From positions 2,604,001-2,668,000 of the forward strand of contig NZ_LR699554.1 of NCBI RefSeq assembly GCF_902459535.1: a stretch of 64,000 bases of DNA, read 5' to 3'. Positions 41,893-50,822 of this stretch are shown piece after piece. A program made the position numbers and the translations under genes. The notes under the pieces are model-generated. The model saw only the letters and a list, made by a program, of their open reading frames with translations. It had not been told where the DNA came from and searched no databases. This stretch comes from Paraburkholderia dioscoreae (GTDB lineage Bacteria; Pseudomonadota; Gammaproteobacteria; Burkholderiales; Burkholderiaceae). The number at the start of each line of letters is the position of its first letter. The first letter of the stretch is position 1.

Positions 41893-42906
41893 TCACTCTT
41901 GCGACTGCGACTGCGACTGCGACTGCGACTGCGACTGCGACTGCGACTGCGACTGCGACCGCCCGAGCATCTCCGACACCTCGACAACGATCTTGCCGCG
42001 CACGTGACCTTTCGCGAGCCTGGCGAGTGCGTCTGCCGTCTCATCGAACGGGTAGGTTGCCACCACTTCCACGCGCACCTCGTCCTCGTCGATCAGCGAA
42101 GCGATCCTGCCCAACTGCGTGCCGTCGGGCCGCGCGGTGTAGCGCCCCGCATGGGCGCCATGACTGGCCGCCTCGGTTTGCGACGGCTCGTTGAGTGTCG
42201 AGATCAACGCACCGCCGGGCGAGACCACGGCCCATGAACGGCGCTGCGTGTCGCCGCCCACAAGATCGAAAACGAGATCCATATCGCGCGCCACCTCTTC
42301 GAATCGTTGCGCGTGATAGTCGATCACGTGATCGGCACCGAGCGAGCGCACAAATTCCACGCCGTCACCGGACGCGGTGACGAAAACCTCTGCGCCCTTA
42401 CGCTGCGCGAATTGCACCGCGAAGTGGCCGACGCCGCCCGCGCCGGCATGAATCAGCACGCGCTGCCCCGCCTCCAGGCCGCCGTGATCGAATAACCCCT
42501 GCCATGCGGTCAATGCCGCCAGCGGCACCGCGCCGACCGTCACCGCGTCCGCGGTGGTGGGACGGCGCGCGAGCGCTTGCGCATCGACGACGACAAATTC
42601 CGCGTAAGCGCCCTGCCCCTGTCCGACGAAGCCATACACCTCATCGCCGCGTGTCCATTCCCCGACGCCGGTGCCGACACGCTCGACCACGCCGGCAAAA
42701 TCGCGGCCGAGCGTGTACGGCAGCCTGTCTTCGCGAATCAGCGGATACTCGCCTGCGCGCGTCTTGATGTCGACCGGGTTAACGCTTGCGGTCTGCACGC
42801 GCACGAGTACTTTGGTGGAGCCCGGTTCAGGCACCTCTATCTTTTCCGACTGCAATACCTCAGGGCCGCCGAAGCGATGAATTCGATAAGCGAGCATGGT
42901 GCTCAT
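41893..42906 (-). CDS. medium-chain dehydrogenase/reductase (quinone oxidoreductase-like) with Ser-Gln repeat tail
   Basis: A 337-residue zinc-independent reductase of the quinone oxidoreductase group. The N-terminal catalytic domain has VQTASVNPVDIKTRAGEYPL, and the NADPH site is AGAGGVGHFAVQFAQRKGAE. The protein ends with nine Ser-Gln pairs encoded by a hexanucleotide repeat (41901-41958), a feature not part of the family. The start at 42906 has GGAGG 5 nt upstream. It probably reduces quinones, enones or aldehydes in the cytoplasm. Confidence 0.88.
   Translation of the reverse strand: MSTMLAYRIHRFGGPEVLQSEKIEVPEPGSTKVLVRVQTASVNPVDIKTRAGEYPLIREDRLPYTLGRDFAGVVERVGTGVGEWTRGDEVYGFVGQGQGAYAEFVVVDAQALARRPTTADAVTVGAVPLAALTAWQGLFDHGGLEAGQRVLIHAGAGGVGHFAVQFAQRKGAEVFVTASGDGVEFVRSLGADHVIDYHAQRFEEVARDMDLVFDLVGGDTQRRSWAVVSPGGALISTLNEPSQTEAASHGAHAGRYTARPDGTQLGRIASLIDEDEVRVEVVATYPFDETADALARLAKGHVRGKIVVEVSEMLGRSQSQSQSQSQSQSQSQSQSQE
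41901..41958. repeat. hexanucleotide tandem repeat (GCGACT), 9.7 copies
   Basis: Nine perfect copies of GCGACT plus GCGA, inside the last codons of the MDR gene, where they encode Ser-Gln on the minus strand. Slippage would add or remove dipeptides without changing frame. Confidence 0.95.
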
Positions 42907-43382
42907 GGTTGCCTCCGTGCAAAGTGCGGTATCAGCTTGCGGGAAGCGCCCGATGCAGGCGCCTTCGATAATTCCCGTCGCAGACCGCGCGCAAGCGGCG
43001 TTCCTCGTTTTGAACGGTGTTGGGCATGCAGTCGAACGAGCATCGCTCCCGCCAGTTGGCCAAGCGCTGATGCGCCGCTCAATCCCGGCGTATGGGATCC
43101 CGCGCGGGTTCATCGCCGCAGCGATAAAGAGACAAAGTACCGACACGCCGTTCTAATCGTGTCGACTTGTACCAGGTAATGTTGGAGAGTTTTGCGAGGA
43201 CACTTCGCAGACAAACAGGAAGACTCGCTTATCGGATAGATACTTTCCGGCGTAGCCGGAACCACACTCCCGTCAGTACGAAAGCCGTCGTGATCGCCGT
43301 GTGCCGGCGGCCGCCGTTCCGGTCGGCCGCTGCACACGCGGATGACGCGAGCTACTGCGTACTGACAGGTACCGACATCGCA
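42907..43382. other. gene-free region
   Basis: About 475 bases between the MDR gene and the second DUF4148 gene. Short open frames on both strands lack ribosome sites and coding composition. I see no clear terminator hairpin or RNA gene. Confidence 0.5.
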
Positions 43383-43712
43383 TCAGTTGTGGCTGTAGTT
43401 GACGACAGGAGCCGAGTACGAGCTATGCGTCGTTTCCGAACGGACGCCAGCCTGCGACGAGCCATTCGTAGCCGAACCATAACCGCTGGTTTGAGCAGCG
43501 CCATTCTGTGCTGCTACACGTGCCTCGGCAGCCTGAATATCCGCCGGGTAATCAGTGTCGCTCGCGGTGGCCGGGTTATAGCCGGCCTTTTCCAGCTGAA
43601 CCAGTTCGGCACGCACTTGAGCGCGCGTAACCGGCTGATTCGATTGAGCAAAAGCGGCGAGCGGCGCGGAGATGAGGGCGGCGATAACCGCGGCTTCGAT
43701 CAGGGATTTCAT
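43383..43712 (-). CDS. DUF4148 family exported protein
   Basis: A 109-residue exported protein: signal peptide MKSLIEAAVIAALISAPLAA with cut after FAQ, then the DUF4148 core VTRAQVRAELVQLEKAGYNP with ADIQAAEARVAAQ. The C-terminal 30 residues are Ser/Gly/Tyr-rich. GGAGG precedes the ATG at 43712. Paralogue of the protein at 22430-22735; function unknown. Confidence 0.88.
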   Translation of the reverse strand: MKSLIEAAVIAALISAPLAAFAQSNQPVTRAQVRAELVQLEKAGYNPATASDTDYPADIQAAEARVAAQNGAAQTSGYGSATNGSSQAGVRSETTHSSYSAPVVNYSHN

Positions 43713-43822
43713 GATAACTACCTCCAGAGATTGTTTTTGCCACGCTGCAAACCTGTTTGTCTGCAGCGGATGTAGACAGTCTAGGAGTCAGGGTATCTAG
43801 GGTAAACCCCCGATCAGCCAAT

Positions 43823-44815
43823 TCACTGTTGCGGTAAACGGGACAATTGCGCTTCAACGCCTCTACGCGGATCCATGCAAGGCTGCCGGTCGCTTCTCGG
43901 GCTCGCGCCGAAGCGCGCGCGATACGTCCGCGAAAAGTGCGAGGGCGACTCGAATCCGCACGCCACACAAATCGACGTAATCGACATGTCGGTCTGTTGC
44001 AGCAACTCGCGCGCACGCGCGAGACGCAACTGCTGGTAGAAATGCGTCGGCGTGTCCTTCAGCAAAGCGCAGAAGAGCCGCTCCAGTTGCCGCCGCGTCA
44101 CGCCGATCTCCTGCGCGAGCCGATCCGGCGTCAGCGGTTCTTCCATATGCTGTTCCATCACGCCGATTACCTGAATCAGCTTGCGGTTGTGCACGCCATA
44201 ACGTGCGGCAATCTCCATGCGCTGATGATCCGAGCGTTGGCGGATCCGGCTCACCACGAATTGCTCTGAGACCGCCGAGGCCAGCGCGGCACCATGCTCG
44301 CGCCCGATCAGGTCGAGCATCATGTCGATCGACGCCGTGCCGCCCGCACACGTAATGCGCCGCGCGCCGATTTCGAACAGTTCCTGACTCGCGTCCAGCG
44401 ACGGATAGCGCTCGCGAAACGCCGACAGCGCTTCCCAGTGCACGGTCACACTGTCCGCGCTCCCCAACAGCCCGGCTTCCGCGAGCACGAAGCTGCCGGT
44501 GTCGATCCCGCCGAGCGTCGCCCCCGCGCGGTCGAAGCGCTTCAGACAATCACCCAGCGCGCGCGTATAGCAGGCGAGAGGCTCGAACCCCGCGACGACG
44601 AACAGCGTTTGCGCCGCGCCCACGTCGCCAATGGCCGCATCGGCATTGATGGAAATGCCGTTGCTGGCGGCCACCGGCGCGCCGTCGAGACTCAGAATGC
44701 GCCAGCGGTACAGATCGCCCTGAAAGCGGTTCGCCACGCGCAACGGCTCCACCGCCGACATGAAGCCGATCGCCGAATAGCCCGGCAGCAGGAGGAACGA
44801 CATATCTTCGGGCAT
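43823..44815 (-). CDS. cdhR: GlxA-family AraC regulator of carnitine catabolism (CdhR-like)
   Basis: A 330-residue regulator. Residues 1-170 form a DJ-1/PfpI-like ligand domain (SFLLLPGYSAIGFMSAVEPL, and the elbow GGIDTGSFVLAEAGLL). Residues 215-310 are the AraC double helix-turn-helix (LTPDRLAQEIGVTRRQLERL, then SITSICVACGFESPSHFSRT). It is divergent from caiX and the whole carnitine operon, as in Pseudomonas aeruginosa, where CdhR activates caiX-cdhCAB-hocS in response to carnitine. An alternative start is the ATG at 44803. Confidence 0.9.
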   Translation of the reverse strand: MPEDMSFLLLPGYSAIGFMSAVEPLRVANRFQGDLYRWRILSLDGAPVAASNGISINADAAIGDVGAAQTLFVVAGFEPLACYTRALGDCLKRFDRAGATLGGIDTGSFVLAEAGLLGSADSVTVHWEALSAFRERYPSLDASQELFEIGARRITCAGGTASIDMMLDLIGREHGAALASAVSEQFVVSRIRQRSDHQRMEIAARYGVHNRKLIQVIGVMEQHMEEPLTPDRLAQEIGVTRRQLERLFCALLKDTPTHFYQQLRLARARELLQQTDMSITSICVACGFESPSHFSRTYRARFGASPRSDRQPCMDPRRGVEAQLSRLPQQ

Positions 44816-45158
44816 CGTGCAAAGACTCGATCAGGAGACGGAAACGCGGCGGACTTGGGTTCCGGCGAGCGTAGCAAGCAGCACGCAAGCCGGCAAGGCA
44901 CGCCAAAATTCGCGCCTCGACCGCTGCAGCACGCAAGGCGAAGCAACGCAGGTTTTCCCTCATTGTCGCGTGGAAGCAAGAACGGGTCGCTGGCGGTCGC
45001 TTTGGCCGGAATATGGGGCATTAACGTTACGTCATCGTGCAGTTCAGGCATCACACAGGCCGTATCGCATGTCCGGGGGCCGCTCCGTCCGGTTTTCATC
45101 TGCTCAGGCGCGGCCCGGTTCGAAACACGCTGTTGAACGTGTCAGAAGAGGGAACATC
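44816..45158. other. divergent cdhR-caiX control region
   Basis: About 340 bases holding both promoters. I could not identify a convincing CdhR site or promoter hexamer pair by eye; a G/C-rich left half and a TTAACGTTA stretch near 45020 are the only irregularities. No gene is apparent. Confidence 0.45.
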
Positions 45159-46112
45159 ATGAAGTTACGCATCAAAGCCGTGCTTGCCCATCTTGCGTGC
45201 CTCGCGGCCGCCGTCGCTGCGCCACTGGCCTTTGCCCAGGATCCGGCCGCCTGCCGCACGGTGCATTTTGCCGATATCGGCTGGACCGATATCACCTCGA
45301 CCACCGCGCTCGCTTCGACCGTGTTCGAAGGGCTCGGCTATCAGCCGGTGACGACCGTCGCCTCCGTGCCCATCTCGTTCGCGGGCCTGAAGAGCAAACA
45401 ACTGGACGTGTCGCTCGGCTACTGGTGGCCGGTGCAGGAAAAGGCGATCGCGCCGTTCGTCGATTCGAAATCGATCCAGGTGCTGCAACCGCCTAACCTG
45501 ACCGGCGCCAAGGCCACCTTCGCCGTGCCGAGCTACGAATACGACGCAGGACTGAAGACCTTCGCCGACATCGCCAAACACCGCGAGCAGCTCGACGGCA
45601 AGATCTACGGTATCGAACCCGGCAGCAGCGCGAACGCGGCGATCCAGAAGATGATTGCCAGCAATCAGTTCGGCCTTGGCGGCTTCAAGCTGATCGAATC
45701 GAGTGAAGCGGGCATGCTCGTCTCGGTCGATCGCGCGATCCGCGAGAAGAAATGGGTGGTCTTTCTGGGCTGGGAACCTCATCCGATGAACATCCAGATC
45801 GATATGAAATACCTCACCGGCAGCGAGGGCGTATTCGGTCCCAACGACGGCGAAGCACGCGTTTATACGCTGACGTCCCCCGACTTTCTGACGCGTTGCC
45901 CGAACGCGGGCAAGCTCGTGAGCAACCTGCGCTTTTCGACGCAGCTCGAAAACGTGGTGATGCAATCGGTCATGAACAAGGAAAAACCCGCCGACGCCGC
46001 CAAGGCGTATCTAAAGAAGAACCCCCAGATACTCGATGCATGGCTTGCCGGCGTGAAGACCTACGACGGCAAGGAAGGCCTGCCCGCGGTCAAGGCTTAT
46101 CTGGGTCTTTGA
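45159..46112 (+). CDS. caiX: carnitine/betaine ABC transporter substrate-binding protein
   Basis: A 317-residue exported protein. The signal peptide ends at PLAFAQ and the mature part has VHFADIGWTDITSTTALAST, DVSLGYWWPVQEKAIAPFVD and KKWVVFLGWEPHPMNIQID, with the Trp residues that box trimethylammonium ligands in ProX/ChoX/CaiX proteins. It binds carnitine in the periplasm. The ATG at 45159 follows GAGGGA; the frame is open far upstream but that part is not coding. No permease or ATPase gene accompanies it, so it must share a core transporter elsewhere, as described in Pseudomonas. Confidence 0.93.
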   Translation: MKLRIKAVLAHLACLAAAVAAPLAFAQDPAACRTVHFADIGWTDITSTTALASTVFEGLGYQPVTTVASVPISFAGLKSKQLDVSLGYWWPVQEKAIAPFVDSKSIQVLQPPNLTGAKATFAVPSYEYDAGLKTFADIAKHREQLDGKIYGIEPGSSANAAIQKMIASNQFGLGGFKLIESSEAGMLVSVDRAIREKKWVVFLGWEPHPMNIQIDMKYLTGSEGVFGPNDGEARVYTLTSPDFLTRCPNAGKLVSNLRFSTQLENVVMQSVMNKEKPADAAKAYLKKNPQILDAWLAGVKTYDGKEGLPAVKAYLGL

Positions 46113-46153
46113 TCCCGGCAGTCGCGCATTTCAAACCACAGGAATTAGCACGC

Positions 46154-47083
46154 ATGAATCATGAAGTCATCGTGACCTGCGCGGTCACCGGAGCAGGCGA
46201 TACCGTCGGCAAGCATCCGGCCATTCCCGTCACACCGAAACAGATCGCCGAGGCCGCCATTGAAGCCGCCAGGGCCGGCGCCACCGTTGCGCATTGCCAT
46301 GTGCGCGATCCGAAAACCGGCCGCGGCAGCCGCGATCCGCAACTGTATTGCGAGGTGGTGGACCGGATTCGCTCGTCGGGCACGGACGTGATCATCAATC
46401 TGACGGCCGGCATGGGCGGCGATCTGGAGATCGGTTCCGGCGAAGACCCGATGCGCTTCGGCGCGGGCACGGACCTGGTCGGCAGCCTGACGCGACTCGC
46501 GCATGTCGAGGAGCTGCTGCCGGAAATCTGCACGCTCGATTGCGGCACGCTCAATTTCGGCGACGGCGACTACATCTATGTATCGACGCCCGCGCAATTG
46601 CGAGCCGGCGCGCGGCGCATCCAGGAACTCGGCGTAAAACCGGAACTGGAGATCTTCGACACCGGCCATTTGTGGTTCGCCAAACAATTACTCAAGGAAG
46701 GTTTGCTCGACGCGCCGCCGCTGTTTCAGATTTGCCTCGGCATTCCGTGGGGCGCGCCCGCCGACACCACCACCATGAAAGCGATGGCCGACAACCTGCC
46801 GCCCGGTGCGCAATGGGCCGGCTTCGGCATCGGCCGCATGCAGATGCCGATGGTCGCGCAGGCCATGCTGCTCGGCGGCCACGTGCGCGTCGGCCTCGAA
46901 GACAACATCTGGCTCGACAAAGGTGTGCCCGCAACCAACGGCACGCTGGTGCAACGCGCGGTGGAAATCATCGAACGGCTCGGCGCGCGCGCGCTGACGC
47001 CCGCCGAAGGACGCCGCAAGCTGGGCCTGCCCGCGCGCGGCGAGCGTCAACTGGAGCGGCGCGCGGCGGGACAGTACGCGTGA
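46154..47083 (+). CDS. cdhC: 3-dehydrocarnitine cleavage enzyme (BKACE/DUF849)
   Basis: A 309-residue TIM-barrel enzyme of the beta-keto acid cleavage family. The metal ligands are His47 and His49 (VAHCHVRD) and the C-terminal Glu of RVGLEDNIWL. NLTAGMGGDL and TLDCGTLNFG are family blocks. It reacts 3-dehydrocarnitine with acetyl-CoA to give acetoacetate and betainyl-CoA. AGGAA precedes the ATG. The next gene, cdhA, makes its substrate. Confidence 0.93.
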   Translation: MNHEVIVTCAVTGAGDTVGKHPAIPVTPKQIAEAAIEAARAGATVAHCHVRDPKTGRGSRDPQLYCEVVDRIRSSGTDVIINLTAGMGGDLEIGSGEDPMRFGAGTDLVGSLTRLAHVEELLPEICTLDCGTLNFGDGDYIYVSTPAQLRAGARRIQELGVKPELEIFDTGHLWFAKQLLKEGLLDAPPLFQICLGIPWGAPADTTTMKAMADNLPPGAQWAGFGIGRMQMPMVAQAMLLGGHVRVGLEDNIWLDKGVPATNGTLVQRAVEIIERLGARALTPAEGRRKLGLPARGERQLERRAAGQYA

Positions 47084-47170
47084 CCGTGCAGCAGACGCGT
47101 TGCATGCATGGCAACGCGCCTCGGAACCAGACAACAATCAGACAACACACAGGCAAAGGAAACGTCAGCA

Positions 47171-48136
47171 ATGGCAGTGATCGTCGATATCAAAACATTC
47201 GCGGCAATCGGCGTGGGCGTGATCGGCAGCGGCTGGGTGGCGCGCGCGCTCGCGCACGGGCTCGATGTCATCGCGTGGGATCCGGCGCCAGGCGCGGAAA
47301 AGCAATTGCGCGAGAACATCGCGAACGCCTGGCCGGCGCTGCAGCGCGCGGGCCTCGCCGCGGGCGCGTCGCCCGAGCGCTTGCGCTTCGTCGACACGAT
47401 CGAAGCCTGTGTCGGGCAGGCGGATTTCATTCAGGAAAGCGCGCCGGAACGCGAGGAACTGAAGCTCGCGTTGCATGAGCAGATCAGCCGCGCAGCGAAG
47501 CCGGACGCGATCATCGCTTCGTCGACGTCGGGTCTTTTGCCGACCGACTTCTACGCACGGGCGGTGAATCCGCAGCGGTGCATTGTCGGCCATCCGTTCA
47601 ATCCGGTGTACCTGCTGCCGCTCGTCGAAGTGGTGGGCGGCGAAAACACCGCGCCGGCAACCATCGACGCCGCGCTGCAGGTGTATCGTGCTCTTTCGAT
47701 GCGGCCGTTGCGCGTGCGCAAGGAAGTGCCCGGCTTCATCGCCGACCGCCTGCTCGAAGCGCTGTGGCGCGAGGCGCTGCATCTGGTCAACGAAGGCGTG
47801 GCGACCACCGGCGAGATCGACGACGCGATCCGCTTCGGCGCGGGCATCCGCTGGTCGTTCATGGGCACGTTCCTCACCTACACGCTGGCGGGCGGCGACG
47901 CGGGCATGCGCCACTTCATGCAGCAGTTCGGACCGGCGCTGGAGTTGCCCTGGACTAAACTGATAGCGCCGAAGCTGACGGACGAACTGATCGACCGGGT
48001 GGTGGACGGCACGGCTGAACAGATCGGCCCGCGGTCGATCAAACAGCTGGAACGTTACCGCGACGATTGCATCACGAGCGTGCTGGCGGCGATCGCGGAA
48101 GCGAAAACGCGGCACGGCTTACAACCTGGCGATTGA
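47171..48136 (+). CDS. cdhA: L-carnitine 3-dehydrogenase
   Basis: A 321-residue dehydrogenase of the 3-hydroxyacyl-CoA dehydrogenase family. The NAD-binding loop is AAIGVGVIGSGWVARALAHG with GVGVIG at residues 14-19. Catalytic region VGHPFNPVYLLPLVEVVGGE contains the His, and the C-terminal dimer part begins at VPGFIADRLLEALWREALHL. It oxidises L-carnitine to 3-dehydrocarnitine with NAD+. AAAGGAA lies upstream of ATG 47171; a longer frame to 47108 is unlikely. Confidence 0.94.
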   Translation: MAVIVDIKTFAAIGVGVIGSGWVARALAHGLDVIAWDPAPGAEKQLRENIANAWPALQRAGLAAGASPERLRFVDTIEACVGQADFIQESAPEREELKLALHEQISRAAKPDAIIASSTSGLLPTDFYARAVNPQRCIVGHPFNPVYLLPLVEVVGGENTAPATIDAALQVYRALSMRPLRVRKEVPGFIADRLLEALWREALHLVNEGVATTGEIDDAIRFGAGIRWSFMGTFLTYTLAGGDAGMRHFMQQFGPALELPWTKLIAPKLTDELIDRVVDGTAEQIGPRSIKQLERYRDDCITSVLAAIAEAKTRHGLQPGD

Positions 48137-48233
48137 TGCGATAAGTCGCGAGGCGCGCCGCCTGCGCCGAAGCGTGGGCGGCACGTCGGCCTGTGGCCGA
48201 TGCCTTTGATACGAATGACGGAGAGAATTGCCG

Positions 48234-48734
48234 ATGCCGCAACCTGCTGCCCTGCCCTACTATCGCGATACCGTGCGAGCCGAATGGGTCGATTACAACG
48301 GCCATTTGCGCGACGCGTTCTATATGCTGATTTTCAGCTTTGCAACCGACGCACTGATCGACCAGATCGGATTGCCGGACGCAGTGCGCAAAGAACGCCT
48401 GCGCTCGATCTACACGCTCGAAGCGCATATCAACTATCTGCATGAAATCAAGGAAGGCGCACAGGTGCGCGTCGACATGCGGGTGCTCGGGCACGATGCG
48501 AAGCGGCTGCATCTGTACCTCGAAATGTTCGCCGACGATGGCGGCGAGCCGGTCGCCGCGGGTGAGCAGATGTTGCTGCATGTGGATACCGGCGGGCCGC
48601 GCGCCGCCGCGTTCGACCCGGATGTCGCGGCGCGCGTGCACGCATTGGCCGACGCGCACGCCGCACTTCCATCAGCCACGTTTGCCGGCCGCGTGATCGG
48701 TCTGCCCGCCGGCACGAAACCGGGCGGGACTTGA
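48234..48734 (+). CDS. cdhB: betainyl-CoA thioesterase
   Basis: A 166-residue hot-dog-fold thioesterase. AEWVDYNGHLRDAFYMLIFS is the 4HBT signature with the active-site Asp and Asn-Gly-His; EAHINYLHEIKEGAQVRVDM is the central strand. It hydrolyses betainyl-CoA to glycine betaine and CoA. The start is ATG 48234, 7 nt after GGAGAGA; a TTG two codons upstream is too close to that site. hocS begins one base after its stop. Confidence 0.9.
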   Translation: MPQPAALPYYRDTVRAEWVDYNGHLRDAFYMLIFSFATDALIDQIGLPDAVRKERLRSIYTLEAHINYLHEIKEGAQVRVDMRVLGHDAKRLHLYLEMFADDGGEPVAAGEQMLLHVDTGGPRAAAFDPDVAARVHALADAHAALPSATFAGRVIGLPAGTKPGGT

Positions 48735-48735
48735 C

Positions 48736-49695
48736 ATGCTCGAGCCAGAAATTGCCGCGTTCGTCGAAAGAACTGCCGCGATATACCCGGGGCAGTCGGC
48801 TTCGCTAACGCCGCCCGAACAGCGCGAGATTTACGACCGGTACGCGGCTGCGTTCACGCCCGCGCTACCCGTTGGAATCGCGACTCAGGACGCTGCGTTC
48901 CAATCCGGCGCGGGCCATCCGATCGCACTGCGGCTGTACAGCAACCGCGCAAGCCACCACGAAGCGGCGCGTGGCACCGTGCTGTACTTTCACGGCGGCG
49001 GCTTCGTGCTCGGCTCGCTGGACAGCCATCAGATCGTGACCGCGCGCATTGCCGCGGACACTGGTCTTGACGTGATCGCGGTCGACTACCGGCTTGCTCC
49101 CGAACACCACGCTCCCGCCGCGCACGAGGATTGTCTGGAAGTCACGCTCGCCGCGCTGAACGGGCGCTTGCCGTTCGATCTTCGTGCCGACGCCGCACTG
49201 CAACTGGCAGGCGACAGCGCCGGGGCCACGCTCGCCGCCAGTGTGGCGATGCGCTTGCGCGACCACGGCATTCAACGCCTACGCGGGCTGGCGCTGGTTT
49301 ATCCGATGCTCGGCACCGACCCTCAGTCGCCCGCGCGCGAAACCGAAGCGCACGCACCCATGCTCAAGCTGGCGGACGTTCATGCTTTCCGCGATCTGTA
49401 TTGGGGCGCCCACCCACCCTATCCGGCATGGACGATTCCGCTCGAGGCGACACACTTCGACGGACTGCCGCCGGTGCTCGCGATCGCCGCCGAACATGAT
49501 CCGTTGAGAGACGACGCGCGCGTATTTGCCGAGCGTATCAATGCGGCTGGCGCAGAAGCGCGGCTCTGGATCGGCGCAGGACTCGTGCATGGATGCTGGC
49601 GCGCTATGGAATCAAGCCCCGGCGTGCAGAGGTTGCACGCGGAGGTGTGCCGTTTTCTGTCCGCCCGTGCGGTGCCGGCGTCTGCCGACTGCTAG
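48736..49695 (+). CDS. hocS: HSL-family alpha/beta hydrolase, probable acylcarnitine hydrolase
   Basis: A 319-residue esterase. The oxyanion motif is YFHGGGFVLGS, the nucleophile Ser is in LAGDSAGATLAA, and the acid/His are in AAEHDPLRDD and GLVHGCWR. It begins one base after cdhB, as the last gene of the carnitine operon. In Pseudomonas the corresponding hydrolase at this place releases carnitine from short-chain acylcarnitines; I infer the same role. No terminator is clear after it. Confidence 0.85.
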   Translation: MLEPEIAAFVERTAAIYPGQSASLTPPEQREIYDRYAAAFTPALPVGIATQDAAFQSGAGHPIALRLYSNRASHHEAARGTVLYFHGGGFVLGSLDSHQIVTARIAADTGLDVIAVDYRLAPEHHAPAAHEDCLEVTLAALNGRLPFDLRADAALQLAGDSAGATLAASVAMRLRDHGIQRLRGLALVYPMLGTDPQSPARETEAHAPMLKLADVHAFRDLYWGAHPPYPAWTIPLEATHFDGLPPVLAIAAEHDPLRDDARVFAERINAAGAEARLWIGAGLVHGCWRAMESSPGVQRLHAEVCRFLSARAVPASADC

Positions 49696-49859
49696 CCCGG
49701 AGGCGCGCGCGGCGCCGTGCGCATCACGATCAATGGCATGAACAGACGCGTCGCGCCCTGCCTGATCAGTACGTGCAGCCCGACCGAACACCATGAATGT
49801 CGCGGGCACGAAGGCAACCGGAATGGCTCACATGCATGTGGCTCGACGTGCCGGCAAAC

Positions 49860-50822
49860 TCAGCGATTCCGCTCATTCCGCCATTGCGCGAATGTCACGA
49901 GATCCAGGCCTAGGTCGGCCGCGTCGATCGGGGTCCAGCAGTAGAAAACGTCATCCCAGTCCGGAATGGCCTGCGGTGTCAGCGTCCTGAATTCGACGCC
50001 GGAACGGTAGGCCAGATTCGGCCAGAATACCGGCATCACCTCGCGCACCGCCATCTGCTTCAACAGGTCGGCCGGGCCGTCTTCGTCCGCCACGATTTCG
50101 CCCTGGGAGATCCAGTCGTTCTCGGCCCACGCGACGAAAACGCTCGGGCTTCCGGCACGGTCGAACATGAGAATGGCGTCCTGTTCCGGGCGCCAGTAGT
50201 ATTCGACGATACTGTGCGCCGCCACCAGTTCGTCGATGACTTTGCGCGTTCTGGGATCGCAATACGTCACACCGTTCTCGCCCAACGCCAGCCAGCCCGC
50301 TTCCGAACAATGCCTGTTTTTGGCATCTTTCAGGAAATGGGCCAGCCGGTTGGCGGAATCGATATCCGTTTTTCGCAGATATAAATCGACGATTCCGGCA
50401 TTGAAGGCTTTGACCGCGACGGTTTCGTCCGCCACGCCGGTCAGCAGCACCTTTGCGCAGCGCAGATTGGAGATGGACGAAAGGAACTCGACGCCGTTCA
50501 TGCCCGGCATGTCGAAATCCACGACCACCGCCGCCACTTCCGCAAAGCGGGAACTGCGGGCCAGAATGTCCCGCTCCGCCGAGCTTTCCACGTAGCGCTC
50601 GAAACCCGTCTCGCTCACACAGGCCGACGCCGGCGCAAACTCCAGCGAATTCTCGCGAGCATGCTGGCGGATGAAGGCAAGCGCGGTTTGAGGCCGCGTG
50701 AAAAACAGATTGGTGGCGGGATCCGGAAAGAAACGCCGCAAGGCGTCCAGGTAGCCGTCGTTGTCATCCACGAAAACAACCGTTGACGGATACAGAACAG
50801 GTGGTCGGATAAAGTTGTTCAT
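49860..50822 (-). CDS. orphan response regulator with expanded receiver domain and unknown C-terminal domain
   Basis: A 320-residue protein. Receiver features are present: acidic pair Asp19-Asp20 (VVFVDDNDG), phosphorylation Asp102 (VVVDFDMPGMNG), Thr128 (LLTGVAD) and Lys151 (YLRKTD). In ordinary receivers the phosphorylation site lies near residue 54; here about 45 extra residues (about 45-93) sit between helix 1 and strand 3. The C-terminal 150 residues (from about 170) form no output domain I know; they are rich in Trp/Tyr (IVEYYWRPEQDAILMFDRAG, ENDWISQGEI). No kinase gene is adjacent. The start at 50822 lacks an obvious ribosome site. Confidence 0.75.
   Translation of the reverse strand: MNNFIRPPVLYPSTVVFVDDNDGYLDALRRFFPDPATNLFFTRPQTALAFIRQHARENSLEFAPASACVSETGFERYVESSAERDILARSSRFAEVAAVVVDFDMPGMNGVEFLSSISNLRCAKVLLTGVADETVAVKAFNAGIVDLYLRKTDIDSANRLAHFLKDAKNRHCSEAGWLALGENGVTYCDPRTRKVIDELVAAHSIVEYYWRPEQDAILMFDRAGSPSVFVAWAENDWISQGEIVADEDGPADLLKQMAVREVMPVFWPNLAYRSGVEFRTLTPQAIPDWDDVFYCWTPIDAADLGLDLVTFAQWRNERNR

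Noticed and set aside
40326..42044. A 572-codon minus-strand frame with an Arg-Ser repeat
   Set aside because: It is antisense to gabD and reads the GCGACT repeat in another frame; the MDR gene uses that strand with a good ribosome site in a different frame.
43167..43775. A 202-codon plus-strand frame
   Set aside because: Antisense to the DUF4148 gene with its signal peptide and GGAGG site; composition not protein-like.
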